Of a stretch of DNA of 64,000 nt, positions 12,001 through 23,200 are shown piece after piece (position 1 is the first letter of the stretch; each line of letters opens with the position of its first letter). The DNA comes from Acanthaster planci. Taxonomy: Eukaryota > Echinodermata > Asteroidea > Valvatida > Acanthasteridae. The notes under the pieces are model-generated. The model searched no databases. It was given only the letters and a program-made list of their open reading frames with translations, and was not told where the DNA came from. The position numbers were made by a program, and so were the translations under genes. The DNA lies in the NCBI RefSeq assembly GCF_001949145.1, contig NW_019091370.1, forward strand, positions 418,804-482,803, read 5' to 3'.

Positions 12001-15000
12001 AGGGGCCCTAAAACAAAGGGGATCAGGCCCCATGGATCGCCAATTAAAGGGGAGAGGCCTGGTCTTCGACGCACCCAGCGTAAGAATGCTGCCCAGAGAT
12101 ACAAACTGGGTAAGATAGCTGCTGCTGAGGAGAGCAAAATGATTGGAGCCGAGCTCCGCAGTGAACGGCGAAGGTCAACAGATGGGGCTGCCAAGAATAA
12201 GATGACTGTGACAAAGAGAACCAAGGGGTCAGGGCGAGCCTCGATTGACAGTCAAATATCTGATGGAGCAGATGAGGAGGATGCAATTTTCATGGACACA
12301 GAGCCCGAGAAGGTGACTCCAAGTCTGACAAACGGGAGCTTTGAACCTGAGGTAGATGACCCTTTGATGCCGGTGAGCACCCCTGCACAAGGTCAAGTCA
12401 AAGATGACCCTGCTCCCAATCACCAGGCACCCAGGAGGCCCTCGTCTATGGCTGACTCAGACATGCAGCCCCTGAATCTGGTTACAGGGACTGCCACCTC
12501 CAATTGTCCGGAACTGACAGAGACAGGTTGTGCAAAACCTGTATCATCAGAGGATGACAGCAACTCGAGCAGTGACCAAGCAGCGGCCTTCAGTAATGGC
12601 AGGGACAGAGACTTGCCTCATCGGCGTCATGGCACAGACCCAGCCCGTCATCATGGTAGAAGGGAGGTGGTTACTAGCAGCAGCAGCAACATTGACTGGG
12701 GATGTGCCCCCCTTGCCCCATCAGAGGAAGTTGGGGGTGAGTCAGGTCTGAAGAGTGACAGCCCTTTTGGAGAGAGAAGCTCAACTACAGCAGGGGAGAC
12801 TGTAACCATGATGATGGCTGAAGGCAGCGATGCAGGGAAGGAATTCAGCAAACAGCCAGATGGATCAAACTCCGATGACGCATCAACAAGTCCTCCCTGG
12901 AAAAAGGTACAGTACAATAGGAACCTTACCGGGTACATGTGGTTAACTTAAACCTCATGGAGTTCCAAACTATGATTTATCTAGCAGTACTTCTCTGCTT
13001 AAAGGAATAACAGGGAGGGTTAAACTTGAGAAATACAATCCCCTATGGATTAGGAAAATTCCTTCGCCAAATTATTGTGAAAAATATTGCTTACAAGAAT
13101 ATCAGAGTTAAATCATTATCGTACTGTGCTCCATCCATGTACCCGTATCAAGTGGTTTTCCTACCGTACATCTACATAATTCTTGAATTGTTTATTTAGT
13201 GGCAGGTTGTAATATTTATTTTAACAGATTGTAGACATATTTTCACAGCCCTTAATAATAAATAATAATTTATTGAATTCATATTGCACTTTCTCCAGCG
13301 TCAGCTTGTTGTTTTTAACTTTGAAGTAATGACCTCAAAGTTAAACACAAATACTTCATGACACGCTTAATCATACACACTATCAATATTACAGAAATAA
13401 ACTTACAAGTACATGTACAAAAAGGAATAGATGTACGACTGACTATATCAAATGTAAGTTTATGTAGAAAAGGTAGCTATCACGAAGGTAATTTTACTCA
13501 ACTGAAACATACACACAGTACCACACACAAGCACAATCAGACCTCAAATGATGACAATTGCGGTACAATAAATGAAATAAAAACACATGATTAAAAGGGC
13601 TCCAACCCAACCGCCTCAGTTCCCAGGTTGTAGCCAGGTAGGACAAAGTGACACATCACTCAGCCGCAGTTCTTAGGTTGTAGCCAAGTAGGGCGAAGTG
13701 ACACATCACCAAACGTCTTTCTGAAAAGAACTCATGAGTTTAGTCATGAACAAACCAGGTGAGTGTTCGTTTTACCAACACATACGTCAGATGGCAAGCC
13801 ATTCCATAACTTAGATACTGCTGAAGAAGATGCATAATCTCCAAGACAACAATACAGTCCTTGGAAATATCATGCTTTATGAGCCATAAATGTTTCTGTT
13901 TATGGACTCGAAGACTTCCTCAAATTACTGCTACCCCTACAAAATTGAAGTCCAGAATTGTGGCAACTCTGTTCTGGGAAAAAAAGACCCAACCCCCCAA
14001 AAAGCTGAAATCTACATGTACAACAAATAACAGGGTATGAAAATAACACCTGCAAGATTATGTCACAAGCAACACAAACGGACATGTTCATCCCTGATTC
14101 ATGTCTGTGCTCTGACATATCATATATTGATAGCTTTCTAATGTCAATTACTTATGATGGTGCCCATTGTAGTCCTTCAGTTCAAGAAAGTGACCTTTGA
14201 CCTACATGTACCGGTACATTGCACAAGTGTGATCAAGGATTAATTTTTAGTGAGGAACAGTGAAAATTATGGCATTATCAAACAAGTTGTAAAGCTTTGT
14301 AGTTGAGTTACGTATACACTAAACACTAGTCTGCTAAGATGTTATGGAGTTTGCTCAAACTAGTCGATGATGTTACATGTACATACATGTTCATGTATGT
14401 ACATGTACTAGTACCTCGTATATTCTGTACTTTTTTCCAACTTTGAAATACCTTTTTTTCGTAAAGGTTTTTACTAAAACCTGAGTATTGGAGGAGGTAT
14501 TTACAATGTAACCTCCAGTGTGGAGCTTAACGCTTGGTCCACAGAGCCGTGTCACCACATTCAGGCATTAATGGGGGGGGGGCATAGTATCAGCTGGGGG
14601 GCCACATCACTAGAACACAATATATTTTTATGCTCAGACGTTTTACTGATGGGGGCCCAGCTCCCTCAGCCCTCCCCCCCTCTTGGCAACGGGCCTCAGT
14701 GCTTACCGCATGTCTGTTGGGTCCTGTCACTTAATGCCAGTGAAGGGTTGGAGGAGATCATCATTGTATTGCAATCTTTGTTTATACTGAGGACATGGTC
14801 AAGATCAAGTCAGAAAACTAAAGCTAATCTCATCAGTGAAGGGCAATAGCCTGGTTAGAAAAACATTTCGAGCCGATGATTGAATACTGCTTGAACCATA
14901 CATGTTGCTAAACATTTAGAAACTTGCGTTGTTACATTTTAGCATTACATGTACCTTATGATAAAAAGAAAGGGGCACTTAAAAACACGGAAACACATTT

Positions 15001-18000
15001 AAAGTCATTCACCTCCTGTGCAGTTTTTTCCAAGGTACATGTATACTCTTTATTTAAACAAACTTGACAACATCAATCACTTTAGGAGCAAACTTCCATA
15101 CCATTGTTGGTTCTGTGAAGAACTACTGAAGATGACTGTGGCATATTGTACTTACCGTAGTATAGCGAGGGCGCTTGGATATTGAATGAACAAGCTCAGG
15201 TTTGCATGGTACATGCTGAGCATTTGAATGACATTATCTTTCAACAAGTTCTAAGAACGCTGTAACAAGTTTTTCTTTTATTGAAATTACAGTAGTTTGT
15301 TCACAAACGCTGCAAAATCTTTTGTGAAAAATCCTTTCACCCTCTAGGCAATAAAATTGTTATGTTGTCTTGACTTGCTGGATTGCTTTGATTGTTTTTA
15401 CAGAATGTCTTCAAACGGCGGCGTCCAATGGAAGAAGGTAACACCTCTCTGACCTGTCCTGTCTGCTCAGAGGAATTTGAAGACAAGCACCAACTCACTG
15501 TACACTTCCGTGAGCATAACAGTGTCACCAGCGATGGAACCATGCACTCCTGCAAGCTGTGTGGCAAGAAGCTGAGTTCTACCAGTTCCTTGGATCGTCA
15601 CATGCTGATCCACTCTGGCGAACGACCCCATAAGTGCCCTATTTGCCCAATGTCCTTCACAACAAATGGCAACATGCGTCGCCACATTCGTACCCATGAA
15701 AAGGGTGCCAGCAACAGTGCAGTGAATACCGCAGATGGTGAGTATATCACTGAGACACTATACAGTAGGCCACGGAAACGTATCCCATCCAAGCGCCTTC
15801 TCAACTCTGAGGAGTCTGATGGCGATTTCTACCCATCTAAGCGAATGGCCCTTGAGAGTAAGGAGAGTCCAACAAAAATCCGGATGAAAGAGGAGGAGTT
15901 GACCTGCCCAATCTGTAGTAAGACGTTCCTATGCCACTATGGTCTTCAGACTCATATGGAACTCCACCCAAATATAGTCATCAAATGCGAGCAGTGTGAG
16001 GCCACCTTCAAGAATCACAGGGGTTTACGCATGCATGTGCTGATGTCTCACAAAAAGTCCAGTCCTAGCAAGGCTGCTACTCCTGCTGATGTGCCTCTTG
16101 GGTTTCAAGATCTTGGCTACATTGCCGATATCTCCTGTGATAAGTTTCCCCTTATCGCTCAGGAGTGGTGTGAGCAAAATGTCCGACGCTGTAGCAGCCT
16201 AGTGCACCGTTTCATCTGTGCAGTCTGCAACAAAGCTTTCCCTTGTGCTAGTGCTTTAGATCTTCACAAAAAGAAAAATCACTCTATAAAGGCTGATTCC
16301 AGGGAAAATGCCATCATTCAAAATAGCATGAGCCCAAGCAATGAGGACAGCCCATTTACAGATGATGATGACTCAACCAAGGAAAACAAAGATTACTACA
16401 GCCAACTGCGAGAAAAATTCCCCACCCAGGAGCAGTTTATGGCCACATTGTTCCTGAAACCAAACCCCTCTCCTAAGCCAGCTCTCTTTCCAAACGATTG
16501 CGAATCTCTGGCACAGCTGAAAGCATCTTCCAAGGACAAAGTCCAGCCATCTTCCCAGGTGTCTGACGATCAGAACCATACTGATAGGGACTTTGCTGAT
16601 GTTGGAAAAATTCTCACATTGACTACCTCAGCATCCAGTAACCCACTGTTGATGCTGAAGCATCTGAGCAGAGGGGCCAAGCAATCTCCAGTAAAAGCCT
16701 CCACACTGTCTTCCGCTTTTACCACACCAGCTTCCAAATCTAAGACCAAGGCTGGCATCTTTACAGCCAGTAGACCTCCACCTGCTCACTCACACTTTCC
16801 TGGGCAGAATAAATCCCTCATCCGACAGGCTGATCATGAACCACGATCAGCTGATACCGCCACAGAGATGCACTTCCCAACAGAGGTAGCAAGGGATGAA
16901 TGTAAGATGGAGCAGGCAACTACCACAAGTGAGGAATCAACATCTGAAAACACAATAGAGTCTGAGCCAACCGAGCTGGAGAAAACCAAAGAAGCCTCTG
17001 AAGATGGTAAGAGCAACAAGAAGGTTGGCAAATACGTGTGTAAGTACTGTCAGGAAAGCTTCTTGCAGTACAGCGCCTTGAAGATACATCTCCGTACTCA
17101 CATGGGACTAACACCATTCAAGTGCCTCTTGTGCGACTACTCAAGTGCTGATAAGAGCACCTTGGTCAGGCATATGAGGACCCACAGTGGTGAACGACCC
17201 TACTCCTGCAAAATATGTGATTTTCCTTTCACCACTAAGGCAAACTGCGAGCGTCACATCAAGAAGCGGCACGGCAAAGAATCCAAGTTGGATATAGAAA
17301 TGAGCATCATCCACAACTCCGCCGGCAGTACAGTAGGTGAGGCCTCCACCAGTAAGTTCCGAGCACCAGACACCTTTTGCAAGCTGTGCAACCGCGAATT
17401 CAGGTTCTTCCGAGATCTGCAGAATCACCTGAAGGTCCACCAGCGAACACCCAGCAAACCTTTCTTTTGCCTCAAATGCCAAACAGGCTTCAGCTCTAAG
17501 AATAACTGTGCGCGCCATATCATTAAATGCCACCCGGACATCACCAAAGAGGACGTCGATAATTACATGATGGTCAAACAGCCTGAAGTGATGGACATAA
17601 CCCAGACAATGGCCAATTCCTTTGCCAGCAACGGAGAACAGCTGTCGCCTATTGATTTCAGCAAGAAGTCCTCAATGATGTTGTCTGATTGTGACCTGAG
17701 TGACCAATCTTGGCTTAGTGCCTATACCTTGCCCAATCTGATAGACCTGGATGCTCCAATCGATCTGAGTCTGCCCAAAGATAAGACTTCCTTTCTGCCA
17801 CCAGTAGACAGTAGCCTTGGCCGACTGCGATTTAAAAGAGTTTACCACAAGTTTTACAGCAAAACCTTAGATGCCTTGGTGTGTCCTCATTGTAGTCAGG
17901 CCTTCAAACGCGGCTCTGTCTTCAAGGAGCACATCAGGGCCCACACCACAGAGCGCCCCCATCGCTGCTACTACTGCAAGGCTGCATTTACCATGAAGGA

Positions 18001-20227
18001 TAGTCTAGACAAGCACATTGAGCGTCGTCATGGTGATGAGGCCAAAAGTGAATCTCCAGCTCAGTCCTTTATTCCCAAAATTGCCACTCCAATGCAGTTT
18101 AAACTTATGTCACGTTCCAGCCAAGGCCTGAGGGTTCGAATCTCCCTGGACGACAGTGACATCAGTGATGACCCAGCTGACCAGCCAGCTATGGATGAGC
18201 AGACATCACAACTCCAATCCCCCGACAGTAGCTTTGGTTCAGATGCAAGCGGAGAACTGGCGAGTGTTTCCAAAATTCTTGCTGCCAGCAGTAATAACTT
18301 CCAAGTTTGCTTTCCCCAAACAGCAGGACAGGCAAAGCAAGGGGAAGAGTCCGAAAGTGAGGTATATGCCAAAGATGACAAGCTGTCTATCAAAGACGAG
18401 TTCCCTGAACCAGAGAATCCTACTGATGCTGCTGATACAGAAGAATGGCAGTCAGAAATGCAAGATATTGACTTGGCGGAGGAGTATGACTTGATCATTG
18501 ATGAGTCTCTGGCATCCTCCTCTGAGGTAGCTGGTGGACAAGAACCAAGCAAGACAAAGGAACGGGCCCCAGAGCGAGATAGATCCAATCTTCCTTCCAA
18601 GGAGATGTGTCCATACTGCAATCGTAAGTTTCCATGGATCAGCTCCTTGCGTCGTCACATCCTGACACACACGGGCCTCAAGCCATTCCAATGTCCTCAG
18701 TGTAACAGCAGCTTCTCTACAAAGTCCAACTGTGAGCGCCACATTGTGCGACGGCACTGTCTCAATGTCAGTCCTGGATCCAAAGTTCCAGAAAACCCTT
18801 TCAGTTGTCTAGAGGGATGTGTAGATACCGCCTACTCCACAAAACTCAAACTAATGAAGCATTACGAGATCAAACATATTGGTGTACCTTTCCCTGAATG
18901 CTACAAGAATGAGGTGAAGAAGCTGCCAGCTTCCATCATCAGAAGTGCACTTGCCAAACGAGCAAACAAGCTCAGCTTATCCCGTTCTTTTGGGAGCTCT
19001 GAATTCAAGACCAAAGTTGGTATGACAGGCACCTCCCTGAAACTTAGTGGTCACAAGCAATTTCTGAAGAGGAGGCACTCTTCGATTGATGACAAGCCAC
19101 TTGCCCTTGTCAAGAAGAATTCTACCTCTGTCTGTGATGGCAGTAATGGTAAATCTCAACTCCATGTCAAGAAAAATCATGTATCCCTCAAGGGGAAACC
19201 ATTCCCTATTATTTTCAAGAAAAAGAAGAAAAAGCACCCTTCGTCAGTGGTTAATGGTCGTGACTCAGCTGAAGATGAGGAATCCAGTAGCAAAGCTGCT
19301 GTCGACCTCTTGGCAGTTGATGAAATTGACCGTGTCACTGAAGATCCAGAAGACATTAGTGTTGAGACAATCAAACAGCCTACCATCAGAAGCAAGTCCA
19401 AGCGTAAGCATGCACGCCATTGTTGTAGCCAGTGCTGCAAACGATTCAAGAGCGCCACCACTCTGAAGCGTCATTACCGTGTCCACACCTTGGAGCACCC
19501 ATTCAGATGCGCCGAATGTTCTGCCAGTTTTACCACCAAGTTCAACTGTCAGCGCCACATGCTTAAACTTCACGGCAAGAGCAAAGAGGAGACAGTGACT
19601 CTCATTGAGAAGCAACGAGCTGAGACAACTTCCAGTGTTCCATCCCAGACTCAGAAAGTGGCCAAGGAGAACCAGGAAGCTGCTGCAGATACCTGTTCAC
19701 AGTCGCATCGTCTCAGCACTCCGCATACTAAATCTGTTCCAAATGTCAGTTCCTCTGATGCAAGTTCTGCAGTCACAAGAGCAGAAAGGAAGACTGTTGG
19801 AGAGAATGTAGTAGAAATGGAAGATGAATTTGAGAAGAATGGAGATGACGAGAATGTGGATGAACTAGGAGGAGAAGATTTAGACCTGGATGGTGACGAC
19901 TTCACAGAAGGCCAAGACGTGGACTTAGATGACAGCATTTTAAACTCTGACCCAGAGGAGAGCAATAGTGGCATTGCGGATGCGGTACTTGAAGCAACGT
20001 GGGATCAGGATTCTGGTATTGCACCCTCAGATGACCTCTACCCTGCCGCTGATCAACGAGACTGCTCCATAATCAGCCCCACTGGCCGTGGGCGAGATGT
20101 CTTTGTGTCAGGACAAACTGACAACTCAGACATGATTCAGAATCTGTTAGGGATACAAGATTCCTCAGTTCTGGATCAGATGTTGGATTCTGCAGATTCT
20201 GCTGCTAAGCTTCTGGGTGTGAAATAA
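40..20227 (+). CDS. RREB1: RREB1/Hindsight-like C2H2 zinc-finger repressor (3 exons)
   Basis: Nuclear transcription factor of the RREB1 (vertebrate) / Hindsight-pebbled (fly) family, which acts downstream of Ras-MAPK and with SMADs and represses through corepressors. Proposed coding exons are 40-79, 11828-12906 and 15404-20227. The phases chain (phase 1, then phase 0), giving about 1980 residues against about 1700 in human. The last exon carries about 17 canonical C2H2 fingers plus one atypical C-x3-C finger, in the spaced clusters typical of RREB1. Family-specific blocks between fingers are present: GFQDLGYIADISCDKFP followed by an EWCEQNVRRCSS segment, a PIDFS block and a PIDLS (CtBP-type) motif near residue 1158. 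The C-terminus is strongly acidic (DLDLDGDDF). The orthology call is secure from exon 3. The first exon is inferred from motif and phase. Further small exons in the 11.7 kb intron cannot be excluded. Confidence 0.88.
5667..5914. mobile_element. Small TIR element (MITE), copy 1
   Basis: About 248 bp bounded by TCGTCGGGTGCCCGG on the left and its approximate reverse complement (ending CACGACGA) on the right. Each arm contains further palindromic blocks (AGAAGGGCGTAAGTGC and its complement). It codes for nothing. A second copy lies in inverted orientation at 49116-49473. The two copies match well in both arms, which identifies a dispersed non-autonomous family. Confidence 0.7.
8500..8522. repeat. 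GTTG microsatellite
   Basis: Five to six tandem GGTT units inside RREB1 intron 1. Confidence 0.9.
9652..9670. repeat. CA microsatellite
   Basis: Short CA dinucleotide run after a C-rich stretch, inside RREB1 intron 1. Confidence 0.9.
11828..12906 (+). CDS. RREB1: RREB1 exon 2, disordered N-terminal region
   Basis: Open frame running from an acceptor (GAGCAG, with exon start 11828) to donor AAG|GTACAG at 12907, ending in phase 0. It encodes about 360 residues rich in Ser, Asp, Glu, Lys and Arg with no zinc finger, transmembrane or catalytic motif. Basic clusters (TGLRRTQRKNA-like) alternate with acidic and serine-rich stretches. The frame is open upstream of the first internal Met (11908) to the acceptor, so 11908 is probably not the start. 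Human RREB1 has a much shorter region before its first finger, so this is either an extension or a rapidly evolving linker. Confidence 0.75.
13611..13709. repeat. Two tandem copies of a ~50-bp unit
   Basis: Units at about 13611-13659 and 13661-13709 share CAGGTTGTAGCC-like and AAGTGACACATCAC blocks. They lie in RREB1 intron 2 (12907-15403), downstream of an AATAATAATTTATTG stretch that looks like the tail of a degraded retroelement. The rest of the intron shows nothing recognisable apart from ACATGTAC palindromes near 14373-14411. Confidence 0.6.
15404..20227 (+). CDS. RREB1: RREB1 exon 3, zinc-finger exon
   Basis: Starts after acceptor TTTTACAG at 15403 and runs uninterrupted for 1607 codons to TAA. 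Finger order along the exon: a triplet (15458-15706); two more (15904-16053); one near 16208-16278; a cluster of three at 17038-17277; two at 17380-17536; two at 17881-18030; two at 18607-18750 followed by an atypical C-x3-C finger; and a final pair at 19421-19575. Several second fingers share a TTK-x-NCERH-type helix, as in RREB1. Motif P-I-D-L-S lies at 17756-17770, preceded by a PIDFS motif near 17650. The tail is acidic and ends KLLGVK. Confidence 0.95.
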   Translation, partial: NVFKRRRPMEEGNTSLTCPVCSEEFEDKHQLTVHFREHNSVTSDGTMHSCKLCGKKLSSTSSLDRHMLIHSGERPHKCPICPMSFTTNGNMRRHIRTHEKGASNSAVNTADGEYITETLYSRPRKRIPSKRLLNSEESDGDFYPSKRMALESKESPTKIRMKEEELTCPICSKTFLCHYGLQTHMELHPNIVIKCEQCEATFKNHRGLRMHVLMSHKKSSPSKAATPADVPLGFQDLGYIADISCDKFPLIAQEWCEQNVRRCSSLVHRFICAVCNKAFPCASALDLHKKKNHSIKADSRENAIIQNSMSPSNEDSPFTDDDDSTKENKDYYSQLREKFPTQEQFMATLFLKPNPSPKPALFPNDCESLAQLKASSKDKVQPSSQVSDDQNHTDRDFADVGKILTLTTSASSNPLLMLKHLSRGAKQSPVKASTLSSAFTTPASKSKTKAGIFTASRPPPAHSHFPGQNKSLIRQADHEPRSADTATEMHFPTEVARDECKMEQATTTSEESTSENTIESEPTELEKTKEASEDGKSNKKVGKYVCKYCQESFLQYSALKIHLRTHMGLTPFKCLLCDYSSADKSTLVRHMRTHSGERPYSCKICDFPFTTKANCERHIKKRHGKESKLDIEMSIIHNSAGSTVGEASTSKFRAPDTFCKLCNREFRFFRDLQNHLKVHQRTPSKPFFCLKCQTGFSSKNNCARHIIKCHPDITKEDVDNYMMVKQPEVMDITQTMANSFASNGEQLSPIDFSKKSSMMLSDCDLSDQSWLSAYTLPNLIDLDAPIDLSLPKDKTSFLPPVDSSLGRLRFKRVYHKFYSKTLDALVCPHCSQAFKRGSVFKEHIRAHTTERPHRCYYCKAAFTMKDSLDKHIERRHGDEAKSESPAQSFIPKIATPMQFKLMSRSSQGLRVRISLDDSDISDDPADQPAMDEQTSQLQSPDSSFGSDASGELASVSKILAASSNNFQVCFPQTAGQAKQGEESESEVYAKDDKLSIKDEFPEPENPTDAADTEEWQSEMQDIDLAEEYDLIIDESLASSSEVAGGQEPSKTKERAPERDRSNLPSKEMCPYCNRKFPWISSLRRHILTHTGLKPFQCPQCNSSFSTKSNCERHIVRRHCLNVSPGSKVPENPFSCLEGCVDTAYSTKLKLMKHYEIKHIGVPFPECYKNEVKKLPASIIRSALAKRANKLSLSRSFGSSEFKTKVGMTGTSLKLSGHKQFLKRRHSSIDDKPLALVKKNSTSVCDGSNGKSQLHVKKNHVSLKGKPFPIIFKKKKKKHPSSVVNGRDSAEDEESSSKAAVDLLAVDEIDRVTEDPEDISVETIKQPTIRSKSKRKHARHCCSQCCKRFKSATTLKRHYRVHTLEHPFRCAECSASFTTKFNCQRHMLKLHGKSKEETVTLIEKQRAETTSSVPSQTQKVAKENQEAAADTCSQSHRLSTPHTKSVPNVSSSDASSAVTRAERKTVGENVVEMEDEFEKNGDDENVDELGGEDLDLDGDDFTEGQDVDLDDSILNSDPEESNSGIADAVLEATWDQDSGIAPSDDLYPAADQRDCSIISPTGRGRDVFVSGQTDNSDMIQNLLGIQDSSVLDQMLDSADSAAKLLGVK

Positions 20228-23200
20228 ACTCAGATCTACCCAACAAAACAGTAGTTTAAATATGTCACATTTGCTGGCTTTCGATAAACAAATACAAACT
20301 TGTTGCTCCAACAAAAATGGGGCTAGATAGGACTTGACATATTACTACCAAACATGCTGAAATTTATGTTTCTTGTGGGAAACATGCAAACAAAACATCT
20401 TCCATCATTTTCAAATCCAAATCTTCTTGTCAAACTGCATATCTTCAGAATATGTGTTCTTGAACACAGTCTTTTGCCAAGAATGAATTGCAAATTAAAC
20501 AACTTGTCTGGAGGTGATGCAGATACATGCACAGGCATAGAGTTATCAGAAATTATGCAAAAAATGATTTCAGAAAATATCTATTCATGTTAAAAATGTA
20601 GATACTTGTATTAATGCTCATTGGTGCCTTGTTAATTTCATTCTTCCTGAACAAACAGTAATCCACTTGTATCAATGTGATAATACATTTTCTTCCGACA
20701 TTTGAAGTGATCAGATTTTATTGATCAAACTTACTATTTTTTGGGTGGTGCATCTTTGCATGCTATTTGTGCATACCAATAAGTGGTGCTATTTTTCTTG
20801 TATATAGTGTAGTCTAGCTTACCAAATTGAAGTTTACATGTACATGTATATGATAACTATAAGTAGCATATCTGTCGTGGGATGAATCCATCTTTCTTGA
20901 ATGGTTTTTACAAGTCTTCCAGTCCTAACCTAACAACTTGACATTCCTCTTTGGTCTCTCTGTTTGTCTTCATATTTGTAGGCCCTTATTGGTGGTGATG
21001 CAAAGCATATTTTGTTGAAAGATACTCAGGTGATTACTGTAGCACTTGGCCACACTCAGGTGCTATTCTCTCAGTTATAAATCTGCATGTATGCTTTGAG
21101 GGTGTGCACATTGAAATGAAAATAAGGGCGTCCATAATTAATTCTATAGTTCTCATTTCCGACTGACCCTTATTAGTGGCACAGACCAAGGAAAAACAAA
21201 CACTTTTTTATACTGCAGACCCTGTCTGGTGTCCAACTGAGGAAAAAATTTTTTACATGCCACAAATCCTGCATGGAATTTCCTACTGAGGAAAAAAAAG
21301 ATAATCTTAAGAATTTCCTGGGGACAAGCAAGTGATCTTTTGTTTTTTTTTGGTATCCTTTTATTTTCCACAACCAACCGACCCTTCCTCAAGGTAAAAA
21401 AATCTGTGGACCACAGAGTTAAAGAGCAATTCATAAATATGGAAGCATCCAAATCGAACGCTGTGTCATTTGTCTTCAGAGCTCAACCATAACAAGCTAA
21501 AAAGGGCTTTTTTTCTTGGTATTTGAACAGATAAAATCAGAGAAAACATGTTTTCCTTTGAGTTGCTGCGGACACCGTACATTGTGTTTAATTTAATTGA
21601 CACTTACATGTACAGATCAGTACATGCAAAAGCCATCTTCAGCTCCATGGAGTTCATACCGGGCTTTGCAGTAATTTGTCAGACTTGTAGCAAGCTTTCT
21701 GAAATCACCAAGACATCACAGGCTTGAATATGAGAGAAAGACCTACAGTATCATGGTAGAGTGGCTGTTTGGTACCATGTTATGCTCATGGACCAAATGG
21801 GAATCAAGGGAAAGAAGAAAAGTCAATCACATGTGCTGATTTTCCTTAAGATTCTATTGTAACTTGTCATTTTGTTTAAATTGAACTCAAATGCCTTATG
21901 TAAGGAATATCCCATGGGAGGTTTTCATTAATAACCATTGTTTAATATGGCTTGAAATGAGACTAGCATAGATGGCTATTTAGTCTTACATGTGTCGGAT
22001 AATGTCCCAGACACATTAGTTTTAGTAATTAGCCGTCCATGACACTGTTTAGACCATACCACACCTACAGGTGGTACTGTAACAGCAAGTGTCTGCTTAT
22101 ATAGCACTGTTGTCCTGTTAATCATACCCTAACCATATTCAGCATGACACCAATCAATAATTCTGCCTTCCTTCATACACAAAATGCATTTCTCACTCTG
22201 TGCAATTCCGCTGCTGTCATTGTCTGGATAATCTGAGTAAACTATTGGATGGCAATAGGATTTGTGTATTTGAAGGAGTGTTGTTGTTAATTGATTTTTT
22301 TACCCTGGGAATAAGTTTGATTTATTGTGAATTTGCACAGGTTTGCAGAGAAATTACTCGGTAGTATATGAAGTGTCAAGTGAAGTTTTAAGATTAGATA
22401 CAGTTTTGCCATTTCAAACCAAAAATGTCAAATTTTGAAACATACCCAGGTGGCTTGGTAGAGGACAGTGTCGTTGATTTAATATCGCAACATATGTTTA
22501 ATAAAATATGTATAGATGTAAATGCTGGAACATTAAGGCTTGCTTTATGCAAAGGGAAAAGTATCATGCTATCATAAAATCTGTAGCAAGTGATGCAAGC
22601 ACCATTGCATGTTTCCATGGAAACTTGTCTTCCATCTTTGCTTTGTGTTACTGATAGTGCTGAAAACTGACATCTTGTTACAGTTCAGGGATGTTGGTTT
22701 CAGATGCATCTGATGCCAAATGAAATAAGCCTTCAAGTAAAATAATAGTCATTTTATAACTTTGCAGAAGTTTCAAAATAGAGCAAAAGTATATATTTTT
22801 TCATAATTGTGAAGACATCAGATGTGATATCATAGTCACTTGGGGTTTTTGTTACGGAATGCCTCTGTTAAAAAAAAACAGTGGTTAAAATTGGAAAGTT
22901 GAGTGCATTTATAATCTTAACAGAAGTCACATAATGCGTGGTATGTACATTTGTGAATGTAACAATTATGTTTGTGTACTTGACAAGGGCTTTTATTTTG
23001 GCAAAGCAATGAGGACAGTTAGATTTTTGTTTTTAAACTAAATAATATTGATACCGAATACCAGATGGGTTGATCAGGAATAATAAGCTTGTCTGTTCTT
23101 CAGATAACAAAGTAGGCTTCTTTGTGAGATTCCAATGAGGCCTGTCTGCCACAAGTTCCATTTATTTTCATCCAAGCGTACAGTAATTATTTCCCCTTTT

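Noticed and set aside
14561-14700. G/C-rich runs as a G-quadruplex or gene remnant
   Set aside because: Single homopolymer runs without four spaced G tracts in a consistent pattern, and no coding signal.
18061-18621. 186-codon minus-strand frame
   Set aside because: Antisense shadow of RREB1 exon 3.
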